Positions 1 to 14,040 of a stretch of 64,000 nt of DNA are shown piece after piece. Position 1 is the stretch's first letter, and each line of letters opens with the position of its first letter. The notes beneath the pieces are model-generated. The model made no database searches. It saw nothing but the letters and a program-made list of their open reading frames with translations, and was not told where the DNA came from. Source of the DNA: Dillenia suffruticosa (lineage: Eukaryota; Streptophyta; Magnoliopsida; Dilleniales; Dilleniaceae); the NCBI GenBank assembly GCA_033439265.1, contig JAVTVX010000019.1, forward strand, positions 21,044,039 to 21,108,038, in the 5' to 3' direction. A program made the translations under genes and the position numbers.

Positions 1-2020
1 GCTATAAATTTATTTTTTTTGAAAGTTACGGATGGTTTCTGAAGTTATACTCTTACTAATTTTGTTCGAGCGTTTATCGAGATCCTATATAGGGACAGCT
101 TTGTTAGCGTAGTTTTTTTTTTCATTCTCAAATTATAAACTCAAGATTTAATTAGAAAATTTAATATCTCATCTCACTAAACCGACTATCGTTATATAAA
201 GTTATAAATTCATATCAAAGGAGTGAAATACAACATTCAATCAAATTATAACTTTTTAGGCGAAAATTATAATATTTTAATTAAAAAATGATATTATAAA
301 TTTTAATTTATAATACTATATATATAAATTTTTTCTCAAAATTTTCTAAGAGCTATACTTAGCCACCGGCCCTCCCTTCGTCCCCATTAAATAGGATTAT
401 ATACACTTTTATGCAATAAATCAGTTAATCATTTTTTTTTTATTTTCACCATCGGTATTTAAATTTTATTTGACTAATTCGGTTCGAGTATTGTGAGACC
501 CATTTTAAGGATTGGTTCTTACAAATCCTTTTTACTATTCTCATGATTTGAACTCAAGATCTCTGGTTATGGGATAGAGTTCGACCATTAAATATAAAAG
601 AGTTTGGCACAAATAAACCTCAAAAAGACAATCTAATGCTGTGCAAGAAATAGTTTCACAATATGCAAGTTTTCATGCAGCCACAAGGTTCGGAAGAAAG
701 AAGAAGAATGCAAATCAGAATGTAAGCATTGCAGACTAAAGAATGAAGGGGGAAGGGGCTTAAAGTAATAATTGAAGCAACTTTTTTTGGGGATAAAAGA
801 AGCTGCAAAAAGAAGGAACATATGGGGAAAGGGGTGAGGGAGAGTGTGTAAAAAGGAAGTGGGAATCTCAAATATCTTTTTTTTTTTGTGCTTATAATAA
901 CTGGACTAAGTTCAAAGAATCAAGTAATTCTTCATCATGATGTCCCCAACTTAAAATATATGAGATTGAGATAAATGCATGCATGCCGATCATACAATGA
1001 TGAGCTTGACACTGCAATTATATCTTCTCTCTCTTTCTCTCTCTGATCACCAAAGTACACATGTAGTGGACCACCTAAGTTCTAATTGACCCCTCAATGC
1101 CTTTTTCATATTTACTACCAAATAAAGGTAGCTTATAAGCATGAAACACAAGGTGCAAAATGGGAAGTCCTGTATATGTAGGTACCGTAGAAGATAACAA
1201 GAATGAGTAAACAACCACCAAAACAATTCGACTTCAAACCCAAAACCAAGAAGTGTTCTAATCTCATATTGCGTATGCATCCGTTTATTTTTTTTTTGGG
1301 TCCTTATGGTTAGGCTACCATCCGATATCGAGATTTCGCTTCAACTAATCTGAAATGACTGACTGTCGAATCTCATTTAAAGAAAAAATCTCCTAATATT
1401 ATTTTTTCGTATCTAGGAAGAGTCGAACTGTTGACCTGATTAAGAGACAAAAATAACATTCTCACTTACGTCAACAAATGTCGATTAACATGCATATGCT
1501 TATAAATACATGTAACTTTGATATATCGAGCATACAGAAAGTACTAAATCAAAGATTTATCTGTAGATACACACAGAGAAGGAAGAAAGCTAGCTAGATA
1601 GAGACCAAGATAGCTCCTAAATGGATCAAAAACAAAAGTTTTCTTGAATAAAAGGCAAGTCACTTTGTTGGAAAACAATGTTGGCATTTTCTGAAAACAA
1701 CAATTCGAATTCATACAAGAAGTCAAGAAAAAGGATAGAAAAATCTCATAAGGGGATTTTTCATTTATTGAAATTATAGAGTTTCCGGAGTTCCATAATA
1801 TAAAGAAGAGGAGGAGAAGGAGGACGAGAAGATGATATTAATGATGATATAATAGAAAGCAAGTTCCCTAGGCTACTTATATCTATCAAGGCAAAAAGTA
1901 TTGTATTTAGAACTTCATGTTTAGTGAAAGTAAAGCATTCAAGAAGAGCATGCCTTAGGACAAAGCTGAGAATCTTTACTCCACTTACCTCTTCTCCTTA
2001 GCTAGATGATCCCTTGAAGT

Positions 2021-2063
<43 letters not shown>
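2021..2063. repeat. GA dinucleotide microsatellite, interrupted
   Basis: A GA repeat with one ATA interruption is directly visible. An AT repeat lies about 400 bp further on. Confidence 0.95.
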
Positions 2064-2066
<3 letters not shown>

Positions 2067-2471
2067 ACCATAACGCTTGAAACGGGTGCTTCTGTCTTGT
2101 TTGTTGTTCTTAATTCCAAAGGAAGAGGGATTTTTTTTTTTTTTTTTGCCTCGAAAAAGAGCTTTGGTTTCAGGACAGTGCACGTGCGAAGCTCACTGTC
2201 CAATGGCCCATTTTCTGCAGAGTCTCTCAGTCTCATATTAAACCCTAAAATTCATGAGGTCAGTCAAAAAAGAGAGAAGGAAAGAAAACCCAACCCCAAC
2301 ACAACCCCTAACCCATCCCTCCCCTTCACTTCATCCAATGTTACTTCCCACGTAAGATGCGTGCAGAGGTCTTTTACGGTTAAATTTCAGATTTGCCACT
2401 ACACATAGCACCTTTGTAGCTGTCACACTTCAAGATAAATGAACCTTGTACAAAGAGACTGCCAGAGGAAG

Positions 2472-2473
<2 letters not shown>

Positions 2474-2510
<37 letters not shown>
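2474..2510. repeat. AT dinucleotide microsatellite
   Basis: An uninterrupted alternating AT run is visible, about 750 bp beyond the stop codon of the AHL gene. Confidence 0.95.
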
Positions 2511-2513
<3 letters not shown>

Positions 2514-3271
2514 TGATATACATAAAATATAAATTGAAAAACACCATCACCAACAATATCATCAAGGCTTTTGATTTGAATGGTTACCTGAATTTATTAT
2601 CCAGTATTCGACTCCAGTAGTCTTTCGTCCCATTGTCAAGTAATAATAAGAATAAAAAGAGAAAACAGCTACAATATGTTGAGTGCAAGTCTTAAATAAA
2701 TGTGCTACAGTCAGATCATGGAATACTCTATCTCTATGCTAGCTTAAACTAAGTGAAAAAAATAAAGCTACCAGCATTTTGTCTTAATAAAAATTTAGTA
2801 ATATGAGAGGGGAAAAAAAAAAGAAAAGATCAAGGCGAGAAAGGGAGGGTATAATGATAACTGGTGGAACCATTTTTATGGCTTTTCTCGTTCCTGCCGA
2901 TAGACTGAATGAAAAATTATCAGCTAAGCAATCAGAACTGCAAAAGGCTCAAGCATGAGAGAGAGAGAGAGATGGATGCCACATCCTTACTCTTCTTCTT
3001 TCGTTCTCTAAAGGGGGATTGAGTTTTTGCAGGAGCAAGCTACTCTAAATAAAAAATAAAAAATAAAAAAAGACCACCCAAGAGTTCAAGAAATTTGTAC
3101 ACTATTAATGCTTCAAATCAAAAGAAAACACAAAATACCCACAATTTTTCATCCTAGAAACACAACGCCTAAGTCATCTAAAAGAAGAAGATTAAACCTA
3201 AAAAAGTAAAAAGTGACATTAAATATAACAAACATGAAAAATTAAAATTAAAAGAAAAAAGACCATGTCAA

Positions 3272-4135
3272 TTAGAAAGGAGGGCGACCTGTTTCCCAAT
3301 AAGCCTCACTGGGTAATTGGCATGAATTTAGAAGATTAGGTACCAATCCTTGAAAAAGAGTAGATGTATTCGGGTCTTGGAAAAGTTGTTGTTGCTGCTG
3401 TTGCTGACCACTAACCAAACCGGGTGACCCCAACGGCGCGCTCGCAGGCACCTCCTCCTCGTCGAGCGGAAGGCGCTCGTATGCTGCATTTCCGAAAGAA
3501 GCTGCCATGACGATAACTGGACCAGAAGCTATAAGTGAGCCAACCACACTCCCCCCTACAACCTGCCCTTGCCCACCCGCCAGGTAAATTGTCAGCCCTG
3601 ACGCGGCTGGCGGGGCGGGAGGTGGTAGGGATGATCCTGAAAGAGAAAGAATCTCAAACCTTCCATGTAGGGTTACTACGGCACCATGTGAGGCAGGTTG
3701 TCTCAGGGTGACATTAGTAACTGTGCCAGTTCCGCTTAAAATGCAGACTCCTCTTTGTCTTCGTCTTGCAAAAGTGGATATGCTTTCGGATATATCGCAT
3801 CCGTTGGCGATTTCCATGACATGGGATCGAAGCGCATTGACGCTATCTCGAGTGATTATGACTGGTGGTTTTGGTTTGTTTTTGGAGCCTGGAGGACGCC
3901 CCCTATGGCGTCTTATGATCTCTCCTCCACCGTCGGTTATTGCTTCTTTGGCTTCGTTGGTAGTGGTTGTGCTGGTGTTTTCATCGCGATCTCGCTTTTG
4001 GGATCGGCTCAGTTGGTTTGTGCTTGCGCTTTGTTCTTCTTCCGAATTTTGCTGCTGTTGATGTTGGTGGTGATATTGATGGTGAAGATGAAGGTCTCTT
4101 GTGTGAAAAGGAGGTGGAAGACGAACTGGATCCAT
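3272..4135 (-). CDS. AT-hook motif nuclear-localized protein, AHL22/AHL24 type
   Basis: The frame encodes 287 residues in a single exon. It is a chromatin protein that binds AT-rich DNA in the nucleus. Residues 78-84 (RGRPPGS), within a basic stretch reading [17 protein letters not shown], form a type I AT-hook. Residues about 95-215 form one PPC/DUF296 domain containing GRFEIL (158-163), which mediates AHL trimerisation and partner binding. A His/Gln-rich N-terminus (about 17-29), a Gln7 run (about 244-250) and the C-terminal YWETGRPPF resemble Arabidopsis AHL22/AHL24. One AT-hook, one PPC and no intron fit clade A AHLs. I chose the ATG at 4135 because the open frame upstream lacks any ATG, and MDPV is the usual family start. 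AHL22-type proteins repress hypocotyl growth and delay flowering in Arabidopsis; that role here is inferred. Confidence 0.93.
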   Translation of the reverse strand: MDPVRLPPPFHTRDLHLHHQYHHQHQQQQNSEEEQSASTNQLSRSQKRDRDENTSTTTTNEAKEAITDGGGEIIRRHRGRPPGSKNKPKPPVIITRDSVNALRSHVMEIANGCDISESISTFARRRQRGVCILSGTGTVTNVTLRQPASHGAVVTLHGRFEILSLSGSSLPPPAPPAASGLTIYLAGGQGQVVGGSVVGSLIASGPVIVMAASFGNAAYERLPLDEEEVPASAPLGSPGLVSGQQQQQQQLFQDPNTSTLFQGLVPNLLNSCQLPSEAYWETGRPPF

Positions 4136-4339
4136 CTTCTTTGCTTCTCTCGCTCTTTCAAAGCTCAATTTTTATTCTATGGAGAGTTTGTGGGGAGAGA
4201 GAGTTTTCTGTTAAGAGCTGGAATGCTTTTGGTTGGTTGCTTTTTTTGGATAGTATGGATGAAGAAAATGCTACTAACCTTCACCAGAAAAGAGAAAAAA
4301 AGGAAAATGTCTTCAGCATCATCCACCAAATTTTCAGCT

Positions 4340-4375
4340 GAAACTTAGCTCAATATATAGATATACCCCTCACCC
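4340..4375 (-). promoter_or_regulatory. Candidate TATA region of the AHL gene
   Basis: Read on the minus strand, a TATATCTATATATTG tract lies about 215-230 bp upstream of the ATG at 4135. That would put transcription start near 4325-4335 and give a 5' UTR of about 190 bp. This rests on position and composition only. Confidence 0.4.
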
Positions 4376-4878
4376 CACATCTAATTCTTCCCAACCTCTC
4401 ATAAATAAAGCTACCAAAAGCCAAAAGAATTTTCTTTCCTTCTAACTTCCAAATATATGTTGCTTTGATGAGGGTTGGGGAAAAGAGAATTCAAGAAAAT
4501 AATAAAAGAGGTGAGATAGAGGGAGAGAGGAGAGGTTGGGGGCTTGGTCTTAAGATTTTGGGGGTTAAGAAAGAGAGAGAGGTTTGGTTAGGGTTAGGTC
4601 TAGAGAGGACTTGGGGATGGAATGATATGGGGTTGAATGGGTGTTTTGGTCTTGTCAACAAGACAGCGTGCGCATGGGCGGTGGATGGGTCCCCCAACCC
4701 CTCTCACACGGACCTCCCCGCACCCCACGTTCTCTCTTTCTCTTTCTGTCAAACTTCTAGGATTAATTCCCCCCACTCTCTCCGCTCAAGTAGAAGACAA
4801 TCTTGTCCTTCTCCTCCTTTACTCATTTCTTTTTTTTTTTTCCTCTCCTTCCTACTTCTTCTTCTTCTTCTCCTCGAC

Positions 4879-4911
<33 letters not shown>

Positions 4912-4915
4912 TCTT
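4879..4915. repeat. CT microsatellite upstream of AHL
   Basis: A CT run with one CA interruption lies about 750 bp upstream of the AHL start codon. Confidence 0.93.
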
Positions 4916-6187
4916 TCAACACACACAATTAAAACTCCTGTTTTCTACTTCTCACGTTGTTTCAACATCAACATGAGAAACTCAAACTTCCTCATTCATA
5001 AGTAAGATTTACTTTGGAGGAGAGAGAGAACCCTTGTACTATATCTGGTCTGCAACTCATGTATATTTCTAAATATGCTAATTGCTAATATATATGCTGT
5101 ACTCTATTTTAATGATTCATAGTCGATGAGCCCTTGCTTTTTCTACTTTCTCTTAAAGAAAAAAAATAACAAAATAAAAGATATTGAGAGAAGCTTGAGC
5201 AAAATAGAATTATGAAAGGAAAAAAGTGTAATTTTTGCTTATAGGATATATGTAGAAGCTAGCAAGTGAAGTGATGCCAATTAAAAGACAAAATCTCAAA
5301 ACTGATGAAAGGGGTTTCTGTTGTTTTCTCTGAAGCGTTACATACATGTGAAATACGTTAGTGTTATATGTATGTTCTTGTTGTTTGCCGCTTTCACTGT
5401 TTGTGTGTTACCGTCTAAATACCGAAGAGAGATCATGCTAAGTCGTCCACCTCCACCCTTTATTGCCTCTTTTCATAGAGAGAGAGAGAGAGAGAGAGTC
5501 GCCCTAAAGACACGCCCTGACTCTCCTGATCCCATTGTTTGGGCCCAGGCTCCAATTTCCCACGAACCCACTTGCCTTCTCTCTCTCTTTTTTTCTGATC
5601 AAAACAGAAATTGCCTTCTCTCTCTCTCTCTCTCTCTCCAGAGAGGATGGTTCTTTCTATATCTCTTAACAGTTGAGAGAAAGAGACCTTATTTATCATG
5701 ATTTATTGGATCGTACATTTATTTTTCAAAAGACTTACAATATTATAAATAATTTGAGGCCTCCATGTGTGTTTATTAAAGAAGAAAGGCGAAAATGGAT
5801 TACTATTTTCGTCACAATGGACATGATTTGGCAGTAAAAAATAGAGGGATGGGGTAGATCCACCACAATCTGTATGGTTTGCTAGGAGCAGAAGTTCATA
5901 TGATTTGTGCATACGTGTCACTTCCCTGATCCTTGAAATTAGGTCGATCTTGTCATACATCATACTTATCAAAATCCATATCAAAAGCCCTTTTTTTTAC
6001 TGCCATACAGATACTGATACTTTGCTTCCCACTCACGTGGCCGCCGTCCGAGGATTAAACCTGCACTCCACTTGCACGACACACTTTTATTACACCGCAT
6101 CCAAAGTTATAAGAATTAGGGTTTCCTACTTTCAACATTGCCCACGCTCCGTCCTTGAGGATATCTAAATGAAAATAAATAAATAAA

Positions 6188-6262
6188 TTCTTACTCAAAT
6201 ATTTTTTTCAAGATTTGTTCAAAAATACATATATTTTTATAATTTTTATAATATTTACATAA
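6188..6262 (+). repeat. Copy of a dispersed SINE-like repeat family
   Basis: The sequence shares the ordered core CTTACTCAAATATTT, then a degenerate A/T segment, then ATATATTTTTATAATTTTTA, with copies at 43764-43880, 44385-44494 (minus) and 47698-47790. It was recognised by eye, so the boundaries are approximate. Confidence 0.5.
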
Positions 6263-7199
6263 TAAAAAAAAAAACATAACCCACACTCCACTTTAGGTCA
6301 AAATTATAAATTTATATTAAAGAGAACTAATATAATATGTTGGGATCGAGAAGTCGAACAGATAAAAAATAATAATTTTTACGAAATAAACATAGTTTTA
6401 ATAATTTTTTTCAAAATTTTAACGATATTTATTAAAAAGTTGTGCCATAACTTATATCTATCGATTTTTTTTCTTCTTTAAATTTCAAACTACACTTCCT
6501 CTCTTTCACCCCTGAACTTTATTTGGTAGTGGCATAGGCATTCAAGTTTGACCCGAGAGAGCCGTCCCTTAAAAAAAGGCATATGATTTGATGTCTGATT
6601 CAAAATTTCCGGTGTCTAAATTTTGGTCTATGTATAGGGCATTGCTCATGTCTAACATCTAGCGGGTTGGGCAACTTGCCTGGCCTAATTGACTCGACTT
6701 GTTCTTTTGGTCGACTTGGACAATTGTCAACTGCTCTTGACAGACTGGCTTTGGTTGATTTGAGAATACCAAATCATCTGTAGGGTTAAACTATGGGTGT
6801 TTGCTCTATGTGCAAAATCGAGCCTACCCAGACTCTTATCTTAATACGACTTGAGCAATGTACTAAAGACTCGAATTAGATCAACCTATTTTATGTTATT
6901 CCATCCTTGAACTCAGTTCGGCTTTTTTTCGAGGCAATCAACGTTATAAAATATTGGTAAAATCTTAATTATAAAATTAAAATTATAAATAATCTCTACC
7001 GTTATAACTATTTTCAATTAAGAGAATTTGACTAATCAGCACACCAAGTGTAGTATTGACATGGTTAGTCAAATTTTATTGATAAAAAATAAAAAATATT
7101 TTAAAAGTTTATCCAAAATAAAGATTAATTATTTTTTTAATTTAAAAATTAAAATTTTGCTGAAATTACGAATAAATTTGCTAAATTTAGCTTATGAAA

Positions 7200-7440
7200 A
7201 TAAAAGAAGGGAAGAAAAAGGTAAAACAACAACCAATGGAATAGGCGCACAAAAAGCAAGGTTTGACCGCATATATGGATATGAAATGGTAGCGTGCGGG
7301 TGCGTGCGCGTGGGAAAATGGGCGTTTCCGCTGACAACGAAGAGGGTGTGGTGTATGGGTAGGGGTGCGGCCTGGAAGCGCAGGCCACGGGCGGAGGCGT
7401 TTCACTTTCGAATGCAAATGCAGAGAGAGAAAGATATAGA
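7200..7440. other. GC-rich island in AT-rich spacer
   Basis: Base composition changes abruptly to G-rich, CpG-containing sequence for about 240 bp, about 3 kb upstream of the AHL start. The frames crossing it (143 and 79 residues) do not resemble known proteins. It could be a distal regulatory element or a fragment of an unrelated sequence; nothing decides between these. Confidence 0.35.
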
Positions 7441-8252
7441 GAAAGAGGCTTCGATTTAACCGTTAATATTTAAAATTATATTTTAATTAATTTAATTTAA
7501 ATCTTTGATTCAATTAAAAAAATCTTTTAATATAATTTTTTTATTTTTAAATTTTAAACTCAAAAATCTAATATCTTTACATAATAAATTGATTGTTTGT
7601 TAGTGATTTTTTTCACTATCAGTATATGAGTTTTATTCAATTAATCTGATTTAATTATTCATTTTAGAAATTAGCTCTCTGAAATCCTTTCTTATCATTT
7701 GCAGTGTTCGAACTCGACACCTCCGATTAATTCATAATAATAATTGTTAAATAGTTAACATTAAAATTTACTAGAATATATAGGTTGTATATGTAAACTA
7801 CTTATTTTATTTGAACTTATAAATAATTCATATTAATACATAAAGTATGTATATTTAACAGAAAAAGAAGGGGAGAACTTCGAGATTAAATTTATGAAAA
7901 ATATTTTTAATTTTCCTAATAAAAATTTCTAATTTTATCACTGATTCTATCATCAAAATTATATAAAACATTCAAGATAATTGTTAAATAATAATAAAAA
8001 TAAAATTTAATAATTTAACATTTTTAGAAGATTTTTAATAATAAAAAATGAATCGAACTTGCCCGGTCCCATATTTTTAAGACCGTGTGATACCCTTTTG
8101 CCCTATAGGCCCGACCGGATCGTGCTCGGGTCTAGGCGAGACCAGAGACGGAGAGAGTATTATAGAAAAATTAATCCATTCCTGTTCGCTGGTCACAATT
8201 ATAATACTCTTTTCTTCATCCAATCACTGAGTGGATTATTTTAATATTCTCT

Positions 8253-8256
<4 letters not shown>

Positions 8257-8305
<49 letters not shown>
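8257..8305. repeat. CT dinucleotide microsatellite
   Basis: A long pure CT run is visible, one of two about 180 bp apart. Confidence 0.95.
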
Positions 8306-8307
<2 letters not shown>

Positions 8308-8476
8308 TACAACCGAACAAAGAACTTACTGACATTGTCAATAATACAATGCAAGGCGACAAATCGACTTTCCCTCATAATGTAATAAACATCATCAAAC
8401 AACGAAGCAGTCAAACTTTTGCAATACTACAATAATATTAATCTCCTACCCAAATGTGCCTCCCAATACGACAAGC

Positions 8477-8480
<4 letters not shown>

Positions 8481-8524
<44 letters not shown>
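8481..8524. repeat. CT dinucleotide microsatellite
   Basis: This is the second of two close CT runs and is uninterrupted for about 44 bp. Confidence 0.95.
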
Positions 8525-8526
<2 letters not shown>

Positions 8527-11500
8527 TCTCATGTTTGGTAAATGATCATGTAATACACCAAACCATCACCATCCAGGTCAGTCAACGATGCCCCCTCCCA
8601 GGGATTGAAATTAATTGATCCATATGTATATGCCTCTTTCTGGCATTTTGAAAAAAAAAAAAAAATTATTTTTAAGGTAAATTAAACTTCATTGATCCCT
8701 ACTATGTATTGACGTAAATTTATTATCCTACACTTTTCCTTGATGCGTATTTACTGCAAGTTACTATGTTAGTGAATCCAAGAACCAAAAGGGCCTATGT
8801 TTTCTTTCTAATTTAGGCCTATGTGTCTCTTTATTTGACTATGTCTTCCAGGATTATGCCCTTCCGCGAGGATCCCAAATAAACCAAAAAAAAAAAAAAA
8901 AGCTTTATTCTTTTTGACATTTAAACTCTACAACAGTAACGATCATGCTTTTATCCCAATAAATCATGCGTCTTTTTATATCGTTATATCTTATTTCATA
9001 TAGCATATTCAGTTATATATTTATTTTCTTAATACGATAACAATAATCGTATTTTTAGTCTACTAAGTGAGATTAGTAATATAGATGCTTCTATATCATT
9101 ATGTTATATCTTATATTATGTATTCGTTTTCTTAGATCTTCCTTTCCCTCGATTAATATGAGTATTCTATTCATTTTTTTTAATTAATTTACTGTATCAT
9201 TTTGCAACCACAAATATGCTTATATGTGAGTAAATGAAAAGGGGATTTATGCTTGACCAAGATGGTTTTATTTTAATTTTTTTTTTCCATCAAGTATATG
9301 AGCGTATTCAACTTACCATACAACCATTCATGAGACAAGTTTTGAGGGGGAAAAAATCAAAGTCATGGATTTTGACTAAGTTCAATTTTGCAGCATTAAG
9401 TCCTTGAAAAAGTATGAGGAAACTTCATTATTTTCCTTGGGTTGCTTTTGATTTACTCAACAAGTGACTATTTTCCTAATTTAAATAATTTTATGCCACG
9501 TAATATTGATTAAAAATTCAAAAAAAAAAAAAAACCTCTTTGAAATTCCAAAAATATTTTGCACAAATTGGGCAGTAAAAAGAAAAAAAAAGAAAAAAAA
9601 AGGTTTGAGCATACGGAGTCCATTCAAGCAAACATAGGAGAAATAACCCTTCACCTCCATGTATAGAATCTGTGAAGCTTGTAGAGTTTAGGTGTTCAAG
9701 GAGGACATAGTCTTCACTATGGAGAGGAGAAGAAGATGATGAAGAAGAAGAAGAAGAAAAGGAAAATGAAAGCTTTAGAAATTGTTGCAACCCTATGGAA
9801 TATAAAATTATTATTTTCAATGCCATCTTAGTCATCCTTTGATTAAATAAATTCAAAGCGACCTTATAATAAACAATTGATTCTTCTCAAGTTATTCCAA
9901 AGAATGGTATGGACCACTTGAAAAGAAAAATAAATAAATAAATAAATAAATATGACTTTTTCATGTGAAGAGCACAAAAAAAAAAGAAAAAAGTTTGGAG
10001 TCTACCATACAAATTGTATCCCATGTTCTTTTAATCACTTTCTAGCTAGGAAAGCTTATGGTTACATTATTTCCTTTTTCATAATGGTTCGGTTACTATT
10101 AGATATACTCTTATAAATCTATTGAACACGCGTAATATTTTCAAAAATCATATGTATCGGATAAACAAACTAAATAAATGATGTGCGGGTTCAAGACCTC
10201 TTTAGAGTATTTTTCCAAAAATTAAATTTCGAGTTGTTTAGGAAAAAAAGGGTTTTCGACCGGTTGATTTGAGATTTAGATGCGGAAAGTTTATTCTCTA
10301 TTTTGTTAGAAGTGTGGCTAGATATCTTGTAGCACCCCATTGCTTGCTTTCTATTGGCATAACGTTTGAAATCTAACAAAGTTGTTGATTAAATTAATCT
10401 AGGCACATTGAGCATTGAGAATATTTTAAAAGCTAAAAATGCCGGCCAAAATTAGGGTTACCACGTGAACGATAGCGATTGATTATCCAACTTTTTATTT
10501 GATCTTGATCATTAACGATTGTTATTGCACAATTTGGTTAGCATTTCTTTATCCACGATTTCATTTCATATTGATCATATAGTTTAGTTCAAAAGATTCT
10601 TCGATTCTACTAAAACCCTAATCAGTTCTCGAATTAGTTCAAAAAACGCGTAAACAAGCAGCAAAGTTTAAAGACTCTTGATCTAAATAGGAATTTCATC
10701 TAGTTGTGACTTAGGCATCGATCGAATATATGCTCGTTTATCTACCCATAAATAAAAGATCCTTAAAACCTTCGAGTAAAGTAAAACATGAGATCATACA
10801 CTTTTTCTTTTTAATTTTAATAGTTTACATGGAATGTAATCTTAAATTAATCAATCATCCTCAAAGGCCAAGTAATTTTAAAGAAAATAAAAAGGTATAG
10901 ATCAAATTCATAAACAAAAAATGAGCATAACCCATATGAATTTAGAATATAATTGTTTTTGGTGACAATATTCTAGCTTGGCATATGATGATGACTTTGA
11001 GGAGTTAATTTATTAATTTCGAGAAATCCATAAAAGTTCTCAAGTACAAGAAAAATTACTAAAATTTTAACTTGAAAAGACTAAAAAAAATGTATATAAA
11101 TAATTAAATATCTGTCCTTTGATGCTGTCATATGTTTAATCTATGATCATGATTGCTGCAAGACCATCACTGACTAAGATTGGTAAAATATTATAAAAAG
11201 TACTATTTCACTTTATTTTTTTAACATTTTATATGTATATAATACATTTACATATAAAATGCAACCTCGGATTAGCCAACTGGGGTTACAAAATTATTTA
11301 AGACTTATTAAAAATTCGAATAAATCTTTGTCAATTTATAAAGTATAGATTAAAAGTTATCTACCAGTTATATAATTTCTACTTTTTGTTATAGTTAATC
11401 ATGGGTATTCGAAAATCTATCTAATTCGATTCGAGTAACTGTGGGGTTTAATTTAGGTGTTGGCTTTTCAAGTGCCTGTTTTTCATTTCCAAAATTGAAC

Positions 11501-13252
11501 TTGAGATATTAATTAAGGAGTATAATATTCTCCCACTAAATTTATGTCTTAGATTAATTTCTACTTTTATAAACAACTTATAAATCTGAAAAACAAAAGA
11601 CAAAGTATGTTTGTACATATATTTTGGAGTATTCAAGGAACTGCATACATTTTTCTTTTTGTTCTCCCCCCCCCCCCAAAAAAAAAAAGAAAAAAAAATG
11701 TTTTACTTTGGTATATATCTCTTATGTTGTTTTTGCATGTTTGGGTTTTAATGAATTTTCGTTACTCAAGGGAACTGGAATCAGAAGTTCAGATTAGCAT
11801 ATTTTAGTTGGGCTGAATGGGCTCATATATGGGCAAATAATTGTGCCCAAGGTTGGCCTGATTGATTAAAATATTGGGCTTAAGCACATCAACATGTATG
11901 GCCCTTTTGTATTTTTTTTTCTTTTAATAAATCACTGGTATTCAGTAATAACATTAAACTCGACTTAATCCAATTTGAATCAAATTAGATATTAAAATAC
12001 AAAATTTTCTCAACTTTCATTTTATTCATACACAAAATTCGAATCCTAAATTTTATTTAAAAAATATCAATGTTCGGTTATTATCTAAAAGAAAAGGAAA
12101 TATCAGTGTTTATAGCCATCGAACCAATTAAACATTGGTTGGCTCATTTGCATCCCCCTGTTGGATGGAGTCTCAATATCCTTTGTATAATGTACAATAA
12201 TTTGCAAACTACAGAAAGTCTAGATTAAATACGTAAATGTTTTGTATAAGCACAAGTGAAGGATGGATTGATAGATATAGAATTACTCTTAAGATTTATA
12301 ATACTCTTTATTAAAAACTAAGTTCATTTTTAATTATCGTAAAAGACAGAGACTTCATTTTCTTGAAACACAATTGAAGCACAAACCTTGAATAGTCATA
12401 ATGGGTGTAGTATGAGGAAAATGAACAAATCACTCTTGAGGATATGCTACAATTAATCAAACAGCCCGAATTTTAAAATTTTAATAAAAGCCCACTTCAT
12501 GTACTAAAACTATGAAAATGATAGTTCAAGATACCTAGCAAATCTATGAAACTTGGATAACTTTTGAACCATGTTGATTGCTTAATGATTGGGGCATGCA
12601 CCATAGAAAAGAGGGCAAAGGGGTCCCATATTGAGGATTGCCTAAAAATGTTATTAATCATAGTTAACTAAGACATGCAAAAATCTAGCTAATTAATAAT
12701 TCCTAAGAATTTTCATTTTCTTCATTGATCTGTTTGTCCTTTTTCTTACTTTTCAAAGATTATATATTGCATTATTTTATTGAAATGCTTACCATTTCTC
12801 ATTCATCACTGTTTTTTTGATTGAATTTTCAAAGTGTTTTTTTTTTTTTAACCATTATCAAATATTTGTCATGATAAATGTGCTGAAAAAGTGGTTAGAT
12901 GAAATATGGCAAGAATGCTGTACAATTAAGAGTTATTGAAATCATGACAAATATTCTAAGATTATGACAAATATTTGTCATGATACATGTAGGATAATAA
13001 GAACACCCCCCCCCCCCAAAAAAAAAAGAAATTAGATCATGCACATTCACATGAAAATTCTAAGATTACCTAATGATTTGGATTTCAACTTTCAAGAGTT
13101 TCTAGCAACGATTCGAGCTAAGCTAGTGAAACCTTATTCTTTGGAGAAGCAAAAAAGTTTTCTTTCAGGGAGCTAGGCTAATTCTAAAGGGATTTATGGT
13201 GAGTTTGCAGAAAAGCACTTGTAAAGAAAGAGAAGAGCTCTACTGCAGTAGT

Positions 13253-13255
<3 letters not shown>

Positions 13256-13321
<66 letters not shown>
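13256..13321. repeat. GA dinucleotide microsatellite, about 66 bp
   Basis: A pure GA run lies about 720 bp downstream of the BIG stop codon. Confidence 0.96.
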
Positions 13322-13322
<1 letters not shown>

Positions 13323-14040
13323 TGTAGAGTAAAATAGAGCCCTTCTAACTTGTACAACTAGTCATCATAGATCTGAATTCATCAAAGTCCATCTCTCTCG
13401 ACACCAATCATTTTGTTGCAATCTTGAAGACTACAATTTTCCCATCCAAGACTGACTAACACCTGCAAATCATTTCCGCGAGTGGAGCAATGGACTCAAC
13501 TTTTTGTACCAATAATTGTGCCGGAACCCTTACCTGGGTTTCATTGTCATGTGAAGGGACACCATCCTACATGAGGCTCAGAATGTAAGCCTCAAGCTTT
13601 CAGATTCTTCATCCCAGAAAACGAAAAACAAAAACAACAAGATGAAACCTTGCAGTACCGTATTTTGTAAAGAACATGCCATGACAAAGGCAACAAGCGA
13701 GACAAACATAAAGGGCTGACCTGCAAAATAAACTTCTACTTCAGAAACTTCACAAGAAACCTTTGATCATCAATGTCTGTAAACAACATTAATATTACAA
13801 CATCAAAACTTCCAAAATAGTGTGTGGGATTCTGAATTAAGCCATGCCAGCTGAATGAAAAATACATACTGTTCAGAAGCACCAAGGCAAAATTCAAAAA
13901 CATTGACTAACCATCATACACTAACAAAGCTATATTTTTCAAATAAGGATAGCTACAAGGAAACGAGGCAAAATATAAAAGGAAAAACCCTCAGCTAAAT
14001 TATCATACATGAAAAATTGCGGGACGAATATTCAACTAGA

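Larger units (their letters stand above)
1..3271. other. AT-rich intergenic DNA with no supported gene
   Basis: The stretch carries short spurious frames only; several consist of microsatellite translation (Ser-Leu or Glu-Arg runs). It holds an imperfect GA repeat at about 2021-2063, an AT repeat at about 2474-2510 and degenerate repeat-like sequence near 120-220, 470-590 and 1316-1443. The part closest to 3271 should contain the 3' UTR of the minus-strand AHL gene, but I could not fix a polyadenylation site. Confidence 0.7.
4376..14040. other. Long intergenic spacer between AHL and BIG
   Basis: No frame here resembles a known protein. The first 1-2 kb should include the AHL promoter, with a CT microsatellite at 4879-4915 and a G-box core (CACGTG) at 6034-6039. 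A GC-richer island sits at about 7200-7440 in otherwise AT-rich DNA. Long CT repeats occur at about 8257-8305 and 8481-8524, and a GA repeat at 13256-13321. Two C12-A10/11 compound tracts lie at 11666-11688 and 13006-13027. The last few hundred bases before 14041 should hold the BIG 3' UTR. Confidence 0.65.

Noticed and set aside
2019..2408. 129-residue plus-strand frame
   Set aside because: The first third translates a GA repeat and the rest has no recognisable domain; there is no codon-use support.
4136..4168. Eleven extra N-terminal residues for the AHL protein
   Set aside because: The frame would start at a TTG codon; the ATG at 4135 gives the family-like MDPV start.
3708..4348. Plus-strand frames of 117-197 residues
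   Set aside because: They are antisense shadows of the AHL coding region.
8059..8244. 61-residue frame in a CpG-containing patch
   Set aside because: No domain, short length and AT-rich flanks; no supporting signal.
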